A stretch of DNA of 6,711 nucleotides, taken from assembly GCA_003448875.1 (NCBI GenBank), contig DLXG01000296.1:1-6711 (forward strand). The letters run 5' to 3'. The position numbers were made by a program, and so were the translations under genes. A model generated the notes under the pieces. It made no database searches. It saw nothing but the letters and a program-made list of their open reading frames with translations, and had not been told where the DNA came from. This document shows positions 1 through 5,554 of this stretch, in pieces. Origin of the DNA: Anaerolineaceae bacterium. Its GTDB lineage: Bacteria > Chloroflexota > Anaerolineae > Anaerolineales > Anaerolineaceae. The number at the start of each line of letters is the position of its first letter. Position 1 is the stretch's first letter.

Positions 1-69
1 GCGCAGATTCTGGCAAACGCTCCCCATCCCCATGATGGATACTTCCGCGTGCCGCCGGTGTTGGAGTAA
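1..69 (+). CDS. gatC: GatC C-terminus (partial; amidotransferase subunit C)
   Basis: The reading frame is open from the first base and ends with TAA at 67-69, giving 23 codons including the stop. The visible peptide contains ANAPHPHDGYFRVPPVLE. The 'NAP..-..yFRVPxVle' ending is the usual C-terminus of GatC, the small subunit that holds GatA and GatB together in the Glu-tRNA(Gln)/Asp-tRNA(Asn) amidotransferase. The next gene is gatA, starting 6 nt after the stop, which is the common gatCA order and supports the call. Only the tail is present; roughly three quarters of a typical ~95-residue GatC lies outside the window. A ribosome binding site for gatA is embedded in the last codons. Confidence 0.88.
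   Translation, partial: AQILANAPHPHDGYFRVPPVLE
63..66 (+). promoter_or_regulatory. Ribosome binding site of gatA
   Basis: GGAG lies inside the last codons of gatC, 9 nt before the ATG at 76. It supports that start and implies that gatC and gatA are translated from one mRNA. Confidence 0.6.
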
Positions 70-75
70 TTTCCG

Positions 76-1554
76 ATGGCAACGCTGCAGCATCTCACGG
101 TCCGTCAAGCGCTGAATGCCCTGCAAAGCGGTTCTCTTTCCAGCGAGGAATTGACCCGCGCCTGTTTAGAGCAAATTGAGCATCTTGAAGGGAAAATTCA
201 CGCCTTTATCACCCTCACGGGTGAAAAAGCCCTGCAAGAGGCCCGCAGAGCCGATCAACGCCGTCAGGCAGCCCGCCAGCATCCGGATGAACCGTTGCCC
301 GCCTTGCTCGGCCTGCCGATTGCCGTCAAAGATGTTCTGACCGTCGCCGGGCTGCGCTGCACTTGCGGTTCGCGCATTCTGGAAAACTTCATCCCGCCCT
401 TTACGGCTACGGCTGTGCAGCGCCTGCTGGATGCGGGGGTGGTCATCGTGGGTAAAACCAACACCGATGAGTTTGCCATGGGTTCATCCACCGAAAACTC
501 GGCCTACGGCGTCACCTTCAACCCGTGGGACAGGGAGCGTGTGCCGGGCGGCTCCAGCGGCGGGTCGGCTGCTGCTGTGGCGGCCCGCATGGTTCCCGCC
601 GCACTGGGCACCGATACGGGCGGCAGTGTCCGTCAACCGGCCGCTTTTTGTGGTGTAACCGGCATCAAACCCACCTACGGGCGGGTTTCGCGCTACGGAC
701 TGGTGGCGTACGGCTCATCGCTGGATACCGCCGGGGTACTGGCACGCACCGCCGAAGACACCGCCATTCTATTCTGGCAAATGGCCGGCTTTGATCCGCT
801 GGACGCAACCACCGTTGAATATCCTCTGACCGGCTGGACTGTTCCCTCACCGGAGAGACTGAAAGGCCTGCGCATCGGCGTCCCCAAAGAGTACTTTTTG
901 CCCGGTATGCAGCTTGAAGTGGAAGAAAAGGTACGCGCCGCCATTCACACACTGGCCGAATGGGGGGCCAGCGTCCACGAAATCAGCCTGCCGCACACCG
1001 AATACGCCCTGCCGGTCTATTACCTGATTGCACCGGCCGAGGCTTCCGCCAATCTGGCGCGTTATGACGGCGTGCGTTTTGGTCACCGTGCCCGGGCTGA
1101 AACCCTCGCTGAGATCTTCAGCCGCACCCGTTCAGAGGGTTTTGGAGCAGAAGTCAAACGGCGCATCATGCTGGGTACGTACGCCCTTTCAGCCGGTTAT
1201 TACGATGCCTATTACGGGCAGGCTCAAAAAGTTCGCACGCTCATCCGGCAGGATTTCGATCGGGCTTTTCAACAGGTTGATGTGATCGCCGCCCCGGTTG
1301 CACCTACCACCGCCTTCCGCATCGGCGAACACCGCGATGATCCGCTGGCGATGTATCTGGAAGATGTGTTCACCTTACCGACCAATCTGGCCGGGGTGCC
1401 GGGTCTGGCCTTTCCGGTTGGATTCGATCAACAGGGCCTGCCGGTGGGTATGCAGCTGATGGCCGCACATTTTCAGGAAGACCTGCTTTTCTCGGTTGCT
1501 TACCTTTACCAGCAGCGCACCGATTGGCACTTAAAGACACCTCCATTGTTATAA
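76..1554 (+). CDS. gatA: Glu-tRNA(Gln)/Asp-tRNA(Asn) amidotransferase subunit A
   Basis: GatA is the glutaminase subunit of GatCAB. It hydrolyses glutamine and passes ammonia to GatB, which converts misacylated Glu-tRNA(Gln) (or Asp-tRNA(Asn)) to the correct aminoacyl-tRNA in the cytoplasm. The 492-residue product has the full amidase-signature fold. [10 protein letters not shown] (79-88) supplies the catalytic lysine K85. [15 protein letters not shown] (156-170) supplies the cis-serine S160. [16 protein letters not shown] (178-193) supplies the nucleophile S184. The spacing between these three residues matches that of characterised GatA proteins. [10 protein letters not shown] (96-105) and [20 protein letters not shown] (126-145) are also GatA-typical and separate it from generic amidases. 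The length is normal for the family, and there is no frameshift or missing motif. The ATG at 76 is chosen for its GGAG site and its 6-nt distance from gatC. The gene is the last of its operon, because a hairpin follows and the next gene is convergent. gatB is not in the window. Confidence 0.97.
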   Translation: MATLQHLTVRQALNALQSGSLSSEELTRACLEQIEHLEGKIHAFITLTGEKALQEARRADQRRQAARQHPDEPLPALLGLPIAVKDVLTVAGLRCTCGSRILENFIPPFTATAVQRLLDAGVVIVGKTNTDEFAMGSSTENSAYGVTFNPWDRERVPGGSSGGSAAAVAARMVPAALGTDTGGSVRQPAAFCGVTGIKPTYGRVSRYGLVAYGSSLDTAGVLARTAEDTAILFWQMAGFDPLDATTVEYPLTGWTVPSPERLKGLRIGVPKEYFLPGMQLEVEEKVRAAIHTLAEWGASVHEISLPHTEYALPVYYLIAPAEASANLARYDGVRFGHRARAETLAEIFSRTRSEGFGAEVKRRIMLGTYALSAGYYDAYYGQAQKVRTLIRQDFDRAFQQVDVIAAPVAPTTAFRIGEHRDDPLAMYLEDVFTLPTNLAGVPGLAFPVGFDQQGLPVGMQLMAAHFQEDLLFSVAYLYQQRTDWHLKTPPLL

Positions 1555-1558
1555 ATTA

Positions 1559-1588
1559 AGACCGGCAGGCAATTCTACCTGCCGGTCT
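1559..1588. terminator. Hairpin terminator shared by convergent genes
   Basis: AGACCGGCAGG (1559-1569) and CCTGCCGGTCT (1578-1588) form a perfect 11-bp stem with an 8-nt loop, CAATTCTA. It begins 4 nt after the gatA stop and ends 21 nt beyond the stop of the convergent minus-strand gene, so it could end transcription from both sides. There is no long T-tract on the + side. On the minus strand the stem is followed by TTAATTTATAA, a loose U-rich tail. Efficiency in either direction is therefore uncertain. Confidence 0.7.
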
Positions 1589-1609
1589 GCTGAATTCTAC
1601 GCCTTCAAA

Positions 1610-3220
1610 TCAGGGCTTCCCCTTGCCCGGATTCACCGGCGGTTGTTTGTCTTTGGGAGGTTTGTTCTGGCCGGGTGGTGTAACTTTCTTACCCGGATTC
1701 TCATCAGCCGGTTTTCCACCGCCGGCGGGCGGCTGAGCACCGGGTTTGGTTATTGTTTCGGGACTTGGAGTGGTCTCCGGCGTTTGAACCGGCTCTTCAC
1801 CCTCACCCGGCTGAGTCTTGCGCGCCTTGCCAATCCAGCCCATTTCCTGCCATACCTTGCCCCAGCCGCCTTGTTCTTGTTTCATGGCAAAGAACTGGTC
1901 AGGGGTCAGGCCGGATTTCTGGCTGGCTTGCAACACCAGCATGATCTCGCCCATTCCATAACCGCGGCAGAACCACCCCATCACCTGTTCGTAGGGAACG
2001 CCGTATTCCATTGCTAATCTTGCACCAACCGGATGCTGTTGAGTAAGATCGGTACAGTAGTTACCGTTATTGACCTTTTCCGGCTGGGGTGTAGCGGTTA
2101 CTTCGGGGGTTTGGGTTTCTGCCGCTTCTGTTGGTGTTCCTTCAAGCGTTGCCGTGGGGGTTTCTTCGACCGGCGGTACAGGCGTGGGTAAGGGCTGCTC
2201 CAGCATGGCTAAATGCCGCCAGACCTCTCCCCAGCCGCCAAGTTCCACTTTGAGCAATAAAATCTCTTCGGCGCTCAATTCGCTGTGCTGGCTGGCTTGC
2301 AGAGCCAGCATAATCTCACCAAAGCCAAAGCCCTGACAGAACCAGCCCATCACATCTTCGTAAGGAACTGCATAGGTTGCAGCCAGTTTGACACCCACCG
2401 GGTGAGTCTGGTTGGTACAGGCGGACAGCGGTGGTTCGCCGGCCGGGGGTTCTTCTCCTTCGCCCGGCAACGGTTCAGGGGTTTCCCCCGGCTGGCTCTC
2501 TTCCAGCAAACTCAATTGATCCGGGGGCAGCTGATCCAGCAGGGATGTCATGGTATCTACCTGCAAGGCGATCTGTTCAGCAGGTTCAGCGCCTGAAAAC
2601 TCAGCAAAATTGCCCGATACGGCTGCCTTTTCCAATGCCTGACGGGTCAACTGCCAGTAACCGGCTACCACTTCGGGGAGATACTCATAGGCTTGTTTTT
2701 CGATTAACTGTCCGGCTTCTTCCAAACGGCGGTTGGCAAATTCCAGCGCCAGCTGAGCCTGGGTCGGTTCGCTGCTCACCGCCAGACGCAGTGATTCAAT
2801 GCCGGTTTTCAACGGATAGAGGGGACTATCGGGTAAGGCCTGAGCAGAGGCCTGAACGGCAGCCCCGCCCCCAAACAAACTTGCCAGCAAGACCAGAATT
2901 GCAATCCAGTTCATCACCATTCTCCTTGACCATTGGATTGGTTGAGCGGAAATTTGCTTAAGAAGACGAAGCGGATTGCGATTCGTTACAACCGGCAGGT
3001 CAGTTAAACGCGCCGTCAGCCGTGCCCGCGCCGAGCGGCGAAACGCAGCACGCGGTTCGACCATCGCTGCCGAGCGCACTTCCATCGCCAGCCCCAACAT
3101 TTCCTCCAGCGGCTGGCGGTATTGCGGATATTTCTGAAGGCACTCGTTCAGGGTCATCTGCCCGCTTTCCAGCGCTTCCAGACACTCGTTCAAAATATCA
3201 TCCAAACAGTCATCCATCAT
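1610..3220 (-). CDS. DUF5667-type membrane protein, putative anti-sigma factor with duplicated Cys module
   Basis: This 536-residue protein is probably the membrane partner of the ECF sigma factor encoded just upstream. Residues 4-45 are a short acidic helical domain (DCLDDILNECLEALESGQ) of the kind seen at the N-terminus of sigma-linked Chloroflexota proteins. Residues 54-100 are arginine-rich, suggesting a cytoplasmic side. A membrane segment spans about 103-123, followed by ASAQA (124-128), which resembles a signal peptidase site. LPDSPLYPLKTGIESLRLAV (129-148) begins a helical DUF5667-type region running to about 230. After it, Pro/Glu- and Thr/Pro-rich linkers separate two ~70-residue cysteine modules (268-338 and 389-463). 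The tail (464-536) is rich in Pro, Lys and Gly and may contact the cell wall. There is no HxxxCxxC zinc motif, so it is not a classical ZAS anti-sigma factor. The start overlaps the sigma gene by 11 bp behind a strong AGGAGGG site; a second ATG follows directly, so residue 1 or 2 may be the initiator. The anti-sigma role is inferred from context and topology. Confidence 0.72.
   Translation of the reverse strand: MMDDCLDDILNECLEALESGQMTLNECLQKYPQYRQPLEEMLGLAMEVRSAAMVEPRAAFRRSARARLTARLTDLPVVTNRNPLRLLKQISAQPIQWSRRMVMNWIAILVLLASLFGGGAAVQASAQALPDSPLYPLKTGIESLRLAVSSEPTQAQLALEFANRRLEEAGQLIEKQAYEYLPEVVAGYWQLTRQALEKAAVSGNFAEFSGAEPAEQIALQVDTMTSLLDQLPPDQLSLLEESQPGETPEPLPGEGEEPPAGEPPLSACTNQTHPVGVKLAATYAVPYEDVMGWFCQGFGFGEIMLALQASQHSELSAEEILLLKVELGGWGEVWRHLAMLEQPLPTPVPPVEETPTATLEGTPTEAAETQTPEVTATPQPEKVNNGNYCTDLTQQHPVGARLAMEYGVPYEQVMGWFCRGYGMGEIMLVLQASQKSGLTPDQFFAMKQEQGGWGKVWQEMGWIGKARKTQPGEGEEPVQTPETTPSPETITKPGAQPPAGGGKPADENPGKKVTPPGQNKPPKDKQPPVNPGKGKP
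1832..2056 (-). repeat. Cysteine module, copy 2 (protein-level tandem repeat)
   Basis: This encodes residues 389-463 of the DUF5667-type protein. Landmarks are C389, HPVGARLAMEYGVPYEQVMG, GWFC (C418), GEIMLVLQASQ and GGWGKVW. It aligns with copy 1 over about 70 positions with roughly 40 identities, counted by eye. The two cysteines are 29 residues apart (27 in copy 1). I do not recognise it as a named domain. The alternating hydrophobic pattern suggests a few short helices, possibly joined by a disulfide outside the cell. Confidence 0.75.
2207..2419 (-). repeat. Cysteine module, copy 1 (protein-level tandem repeat)
   Basis: This encodes residues 268-338 of the same protein. Landmarks are C268, HPVGVKLAATYAVPYEDVMG, GWFC (C295), GEIMLALQASQ and GGWGEVW. 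It is joined to copy 2 by a ~50-residue Thr/Pro/Glu-rich linker. The peptide PGEGEEP occurs once before copy 1 (252-258) and once after copy 2 (471-477), so the flanking linkers also look related. The DNA of the copies is visibly diverged, which suggests an old duplication held at protein level. Confidence 0.75.
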
Positions 3221-3776
3221 CTTTTTTCCCTCCTCTTCCCAGCATGTCCTGCAACTTCTTCAAAGCCCGAAATTGTAAGACCCGCACATGGCTTTCGTTC
3301 AATCCCAGCACTGCGGCTGTTTCTGCATGGCTGAGCTGGCTGACAAACCGGCACACCAGCACCTCTTGATCCTGTTCGTCCAGCCGGGCAATGGCTTGAG
3401 CCAGTGCCCGCCCATCTTCACGATTCAATAACACTTGCTCGGGGTGATTTTGCCCATCAGCCGGTGGATCCAAAGGCTCCAGCGAGGTGATGTTCTTACG
3501 GGTGCGCAGGTAATCTACCACTTGATTGTGAGCAATCCGATATAGCCATGCTCGAAAAGACTGCACCTGCCTGACGGGTAAACTCTCCCATGCTTTGAGA
3601 AAGACCATCTCGGTTAAGTCCTCCGCATCCAGTTCACTGCCCACGCGAAAATAACAGTACCGGTAAACAGGCACCAGATAGCGTTCGTACAACATGCCAT
3701 AGGCGTCCTTGTCTCCAGAGGAAGCTCGTTTAAGCAGGTCGTCGTCGCTGATGGTGTGCGGCGCGGCTTTGGTCAT
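3210..3776 (-). CDS. RNA polymerase sigma factor, ECF (sigma-70) family
   Basis: This 188-residue protein is an extracytoplasmic-function sigma factor, which directs RNA polymerase to a small regulon when its partner releases it. Region 2 spans about 26-92: YGMLYERYLVPVYRYCYFRV (26-45), DAEDLTEMVFLKAWESL (50-66), and FRAWLYRIAHNQVVDYLR (74-91), which carries the promoter-melting and -10 contacts. A short linker (about 93-115) leads to region 4 (about 120-180). Its helix-turn-helix, LSHAETAAVLGLNESHVRVL (148-167), contacts the -35 element. The length and the two-domain plan are normal for the family, and no extra C-terminal domain is present. The stop lies 11 bp inside the next gene, so the two are translationally coupled, as expected for a sigma/anti-sigma pair. 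The chosen ATG has no good ribosome binding site (AGG only 2 nt away), but the next in-frame Met (residue 28) would destroy region 2. The signal sensed is unknown. Confidence 0.93.
   Translation of the reverse strand: MTKAAPHTISDDDLLKRASSGDKDAYGMLYERYLVPVYRYCYFRVGSELDAEDLTEMVFLKAWESLPVRQVQSFRAWLYRIAHNQVVDYLRTRKNITSLEPLDPPADGQNHPEQVLLNREDGRALAQAIARLDEQDQEVLVCRFVSQLSHAETAAVLGLNESHVRVLQFRALKKLQDMLGRGGKKDDG
3228..3234 (-). promoter_or_regulatory. Ribosome binding site inside the sigma gene for the membrane partner
   Basis: AGGAGGG lies within the last codons of the sigma gene, 7 nt before the ATG at 3220. It is the strongest Shine-Dalgarno match in the window. It fixes the start of the downstream gene 11 bp inside the sigma gene and should give the partner more efficient initiation than the sigma factor, which lacks a good site. 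Confidence 0.7.
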
Positions 3777-3790
3777 AACCTGAAGTATAA

Positions 3791-3815
3791 GACGAAAGCG
3801 GCCAAAAAACGTTAC
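3791..3815 (-). promoter_or_regulatory. Candidate ECF-type promoter of the sigma operon
   Basis: On the minus strand GTAAC (3815-3811) is followed after 16 nt by CGTC (3794-3791). This resembles the general ECF promoter pattern of an 'AAC' -35 and a 'CGTC' -10 with a 16-17 nt spacer, and the spacer begins with a T-run as many ECF promoters do. It lies directly before the sigma gene, where self-regulated ECF genes usually carry their own promoter. The -10 ends 14 nt before the ATG, so the leader would be only a few bases long. TATACT (3789-3784) could be a housekeeping -10, but I see no matching -35. Promoter identity is inferred. Confidence 0.45.
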
Positions 3816-3822
3816 AGTTTTT
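3805..3822. repeat. Short inverted repeat around the candidate -35
   Basis: AAAAAC (3805-3810), GTTACA (loop) and GTTTTT (3817-3822) form a perfect 6-bp dyad whose loop holds the putative GTAAC -35. In RNA from the upstream flhX-like gene the same sequence would be a weak A/U hairpin followed by one more U, a poor terminator at best. It could also be an operator. It is short and A/T-rich, so chance is possible. Confidence 0.3.
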
Positions 3823-3828
3823 CAGCCA

Positions 3829-4137
3829 TTAGAGATGCTTTTTTTGCACAACCCGGTAGATGTAAGCAAGCACTTCCGCCACAACCAGATATAGTTCCGG
3901 TGGTATCTCTTCATCCAGATTAAGCATCGCCAGCGCAGCGCTCAGTTCGGCGTCCTCATAAACCGGCACCTGGTACTGTTGCGCCAGCGCCAGAATCTGT
4001 TCGGCAATTTTCCCCCTGCCGCTGGCAACCACGCGCGGAGCCTGATCGATCTGCGGGTCATACGCCAGAGCCGCCGCTGTGAGGCGGCGGGCTGCCGCCT
4101 TTTTTTCACCGCTGTAAAAGCGCACCCGCCGATTCAC
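3829..4137 (-). CDS. FlhB C-terminal-domain-like protein (FlhX/YlqH type)
   Basis: This 102-residue soluble protein corresponds to the cytoplasmic C-terminal domain of FlhB, the flagellar export component that switches substrate class from rod/hook to filament proteins. Matching segments are AALAYDPQ (22-29), APRVVASGRGKIAEQI (33-48), VPVYEDAELSAAL (57-69) and EIPPELYLVVAEVLAYIYRV (77-96). There are no membrane helices. The NPTH self-cleavage motif is absent: RRLTAAALAYD stands where FlhB has NPTHYAVALxYD. It therefore resembles the stand-alone paralogues FlhX of Helicobacter and YlqH of Bacillus, which carry only the part after the cleavage site. It starts with GTG, 3 nt after the stop of the FliK-like gene, behind a GGAGG site, so the two are co-transcribed. 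The family call is firm; whether it works in the export gate here is inferred. Confidence 0.88.
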   Translation of the reverse strand: MNRRVRFYSGEKKAAARRLTAAALAYDPQIDQAPRVVASGRGKIAEQILALAQQYQVPVYEDAELSAALAMLNLDEEIPPELYLVVAEVLAYIYRVVQKKHL

Positions 4138-4140
4138 CGT

Positions 4141-5481
4141 TCAAACCTCCACATCAATCAATGCCAGCGATGGACGGGCTGGCTGCGGGTTCAACGCCGC
4201 TGGCAGAAAATCCACCCGTCCCACTTCTACCCGGCTGCTTTGCAGGTTATACCCGAGTTTGCGTAAGGCATCTTCCAGTGCAGGCATCTCGCTGCGGGTA
4301 TCGCTCAACCAGAGGGTATCCGGCGCCGTCACAATCACGCGCATTTGCCTGCCAACCACCGAAAGCACAACCTGAAAGACCGAATCCGGCTGCACCTCCA
4401 CCTGAATATTCAAGGTGGTGTGGAATGGATCAATTCTGGCTGCTCCACCTTTCTCACGGCGAGCAAGGCGCAGGCGTACCGGCATCATCGGTCTCTCTGC
4501 GGTAGCAGCAGGTACTGCCAGCGCCATTCTGGCTTCAGCCCACATTCCCTCACCGGGAACGGGCTGCGGCGGCAAATTGAGCAGTCCGCTCATGCGTGCC
4601 TGATCCAGAAAACGCTGAACCTGATCAGCTACTTCTCCCAGCCCATTCTGGCGCAAGTTCGAAAGCAGTCGCACGGCTTCCACCCAGTTGGGTTGACCAC
4701 CTTCAACCGTTCCATCTGCTGTAAGCAAGAAGTTTTCGAGGGTTCTCCCTCCAAACCGCACCGCCTCGCGGATTCGGCTGGCAAGGGTTTGAACATCCGC
4801 CCCAGCCGGCAATAGAAGGTGTTGAAACAGATTTTGGATGGTCTGTAACAAACGCACCTGATCAGCCGTCAGAGATGGATTGGATTGGGCGGTCTGCAGG
4901 GTGGTTAATAAATTCAGCACGCCCTGCGAGTAAACCGAACGGGCGCGCAGGGCAACCGCCAGCGTTTCTTCATTCAGCGGCAGGCCGGCCGCCAGCATGG
5001 CAGCGGCCATTTCTGCTTCGGCCTGCCCCCAATTGCCGCTCCCCAGCGCAGCCAGCATCTTTTGCAGGTTCTCCGGGCTGATTTCAAGGTGCTGAGCCAG
5101 CGCCGCTCTTGCCAGCAGCAACAATTCCGGACGCACCGGCAGGCCGAATTCCTGCAAGATCCGCACCGCCATCTCCTGTACCGGCAGGCCCGTTCCGCTG
5201 CCTGCCGTTGCGGCCTGGGGCGGGTTGAAGATCTTCAGCGTGACCGTTTCCTGATCCATGGCAGTCACGATGAATTGGGCCACCCTCTTCCCTGCCAGTT
5301 GAGCGGCTTCCTGCTGGGAGACTAAACGCGCCACAATCGGGTGGCCATCAATCGAGATGACCGCCTGCGTGCCGTTAATCTGCAAAATTTCTGCCGTGAC
5401 GCGCTGGAACAGCCGCAGTCCGCCCTCAGGCTGAGCGGTATTGGGGGTCTGATTTAGGGGCAGCGGGCCTTGAATGTTCAT
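4141..5481 (-). CDS. FliK/YlqG-like flagellar hook-length control family protein
   Basis: This 446-residue protein has the plan of FliK-type hook-length proteins. Residues 22-86 form a small beta-rich domain (VTAEILQINGTQAVISIDG, 28-46), also seen at the start of FliK-like proteins in Gram-positive bacteria. Residues 100-325 are a long, helical, Ala/Leu/Gln-rich region that could act as the ruler. Residues 350-425 resemble the FliK C-terminal domain: FHTTLNIQVEVQPDSVFQVV (353-372), then VGRQMRVIVTAP, and a final helix EDALRKLGYNLQSSRVEV (403-420). FliK measures the hook and triggers the FlhB switch, which agrees with the FlhB-domain gene 3 nt downstream and the hook gene upstream. The same pairing (ylqG-ylqH) occurs in Bacillus subtilis. 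The ATG at 5481 has only a modest GAGG site 11 nt away, but no better start is visible. FliK proteins diverge strongly in sequence, so canonical FliK and a YlqG-like paralogue cannot be told apart here. Confidence 0.75.
   Translation of the reverse strand: MNIQGPLPLNQTPNTAQPEGGLRLFQRVTAEILQINGTQAVISIDGHPIVARLVSQQEAAQLAGKRVAQFIVTAMDQETVTLKIFNPPQAATAGSGTGLPVQEMAVRILQEFGLPVRPELLLLARAALAQHLEISPENLQKMLAALGSGNWGQAEAEMAAAMLAAGLPLNEETLAVALRARSVYSQGVLNLLTTLQTAQSNPSLTADQVRLLQTIQNLFQHLLLPAGADVQTLASRIREAVRFGGRTLENFLLTADGTVEGGQPNWVEAVRLLSNLRQNGLGEVADQVQRFLDQARMSGLLNLPPQPVPGEGMWAEARMALAVPAATAERPMMPVRLRLARREKGGAARIDPFHTTLNIQVEVQPDSVFQVVLSVVGRQMRVIVTAPDTLWLSDTRSEMPALEDALRKLGYNLQSSRVEVGRVDFLPAALNPQPARPSLALIDVEV
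4146..4150 (-). promoter_or_regulatory. Ribosome binding site deciding a GTG start
   Basis: GGAGG in the last codons of the FliK-like gene lies 8 nt before the GTG at 4137. It supports this GTG as the start of the FlhB-domain protein; no in-frame ATG is available further in. Confidence 0.65.
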
Positions 5482-5498
5482 GGAAGCCCAATCCTCAT

Positions 5499-5540
5499 AA
5501 AAATCTGGCTGGCGCAGCCAGCGGCATGACTGCGCCAGCC
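5499..5540 (-). terminator. Hairpin plus U-tract between flgE and the FliK-like gene
   Basis: On the minus strand GGCTGGCGCAG (5540-5530), a 12-nt loop and CTGCGCCAGCC (5517-5507) form a perfect, G/C-rich 11-bp stem. It is followed by AGA and TTTTT (5503-5499), the shape of a Rho-independent terminator. It begins 14 nt after the flgE stop. The U-tract ends only 17 nt before the ATG of the next gene on the same strand, so it may be an intra-operon attenuator or mRNA-stabilising hairpin, not a full stop. A shorter competing hairpin, CTGGCT-GCGCC-AGCCAG (5521-5505), shares the 3' arm. Confidence 0.7.
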
Positions 5541-5554
5541 CAAAAGTTCACCGA

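Noticed and set aside
1643..2017. Open 124-codon frame on the + strand opposite the cysteine module
   Set aside because: It is a shadow of the repeat-encoding minus gene. Its protein pattern is explained by the complement of that gene, and nothing supports expression.
2431..2961. Open 176-codon frame on the + strand antisense to the sigma-linked gene
   Set aside because: It lies wholly within a real minus-strand gene with clear domains. Its product is low-complexity Pro/Arg/Ser-rich with no recognisable motif, and it has no convincing ribosome site. It reflects the codon bias of the opposite strand.
3784..3789. TATACT as a housekeeping -10 for the sigma gene
   Set aside because: It is close to the consensus, but no TTGACA-like hexamer lies 16-18 nt upstream and transcription would begin almost at the ATG. 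The ECF-type pair explains the region better, so this is kept only as an alternative.
4141..5481. Extra ORFs (up to 156 codons) on the + strand inside the FliK-like gene
   Set aside because: All are opposite a continuous gene with a family-like C-terminal domain. Their products show no conserved pattern.
5478..5498. Tiny minus-strand frame MRIGLP starting at the ATG after the U-tract and overlapping the FliK-like start
   Set aside because: It could be a leader peptide with stop-start coupling, but it has no Shine-Dalgarno sequence and only six codons, and an ATG there is easily due to chance. Its AGG more likely serves as part of the ribosome site for the real gene.
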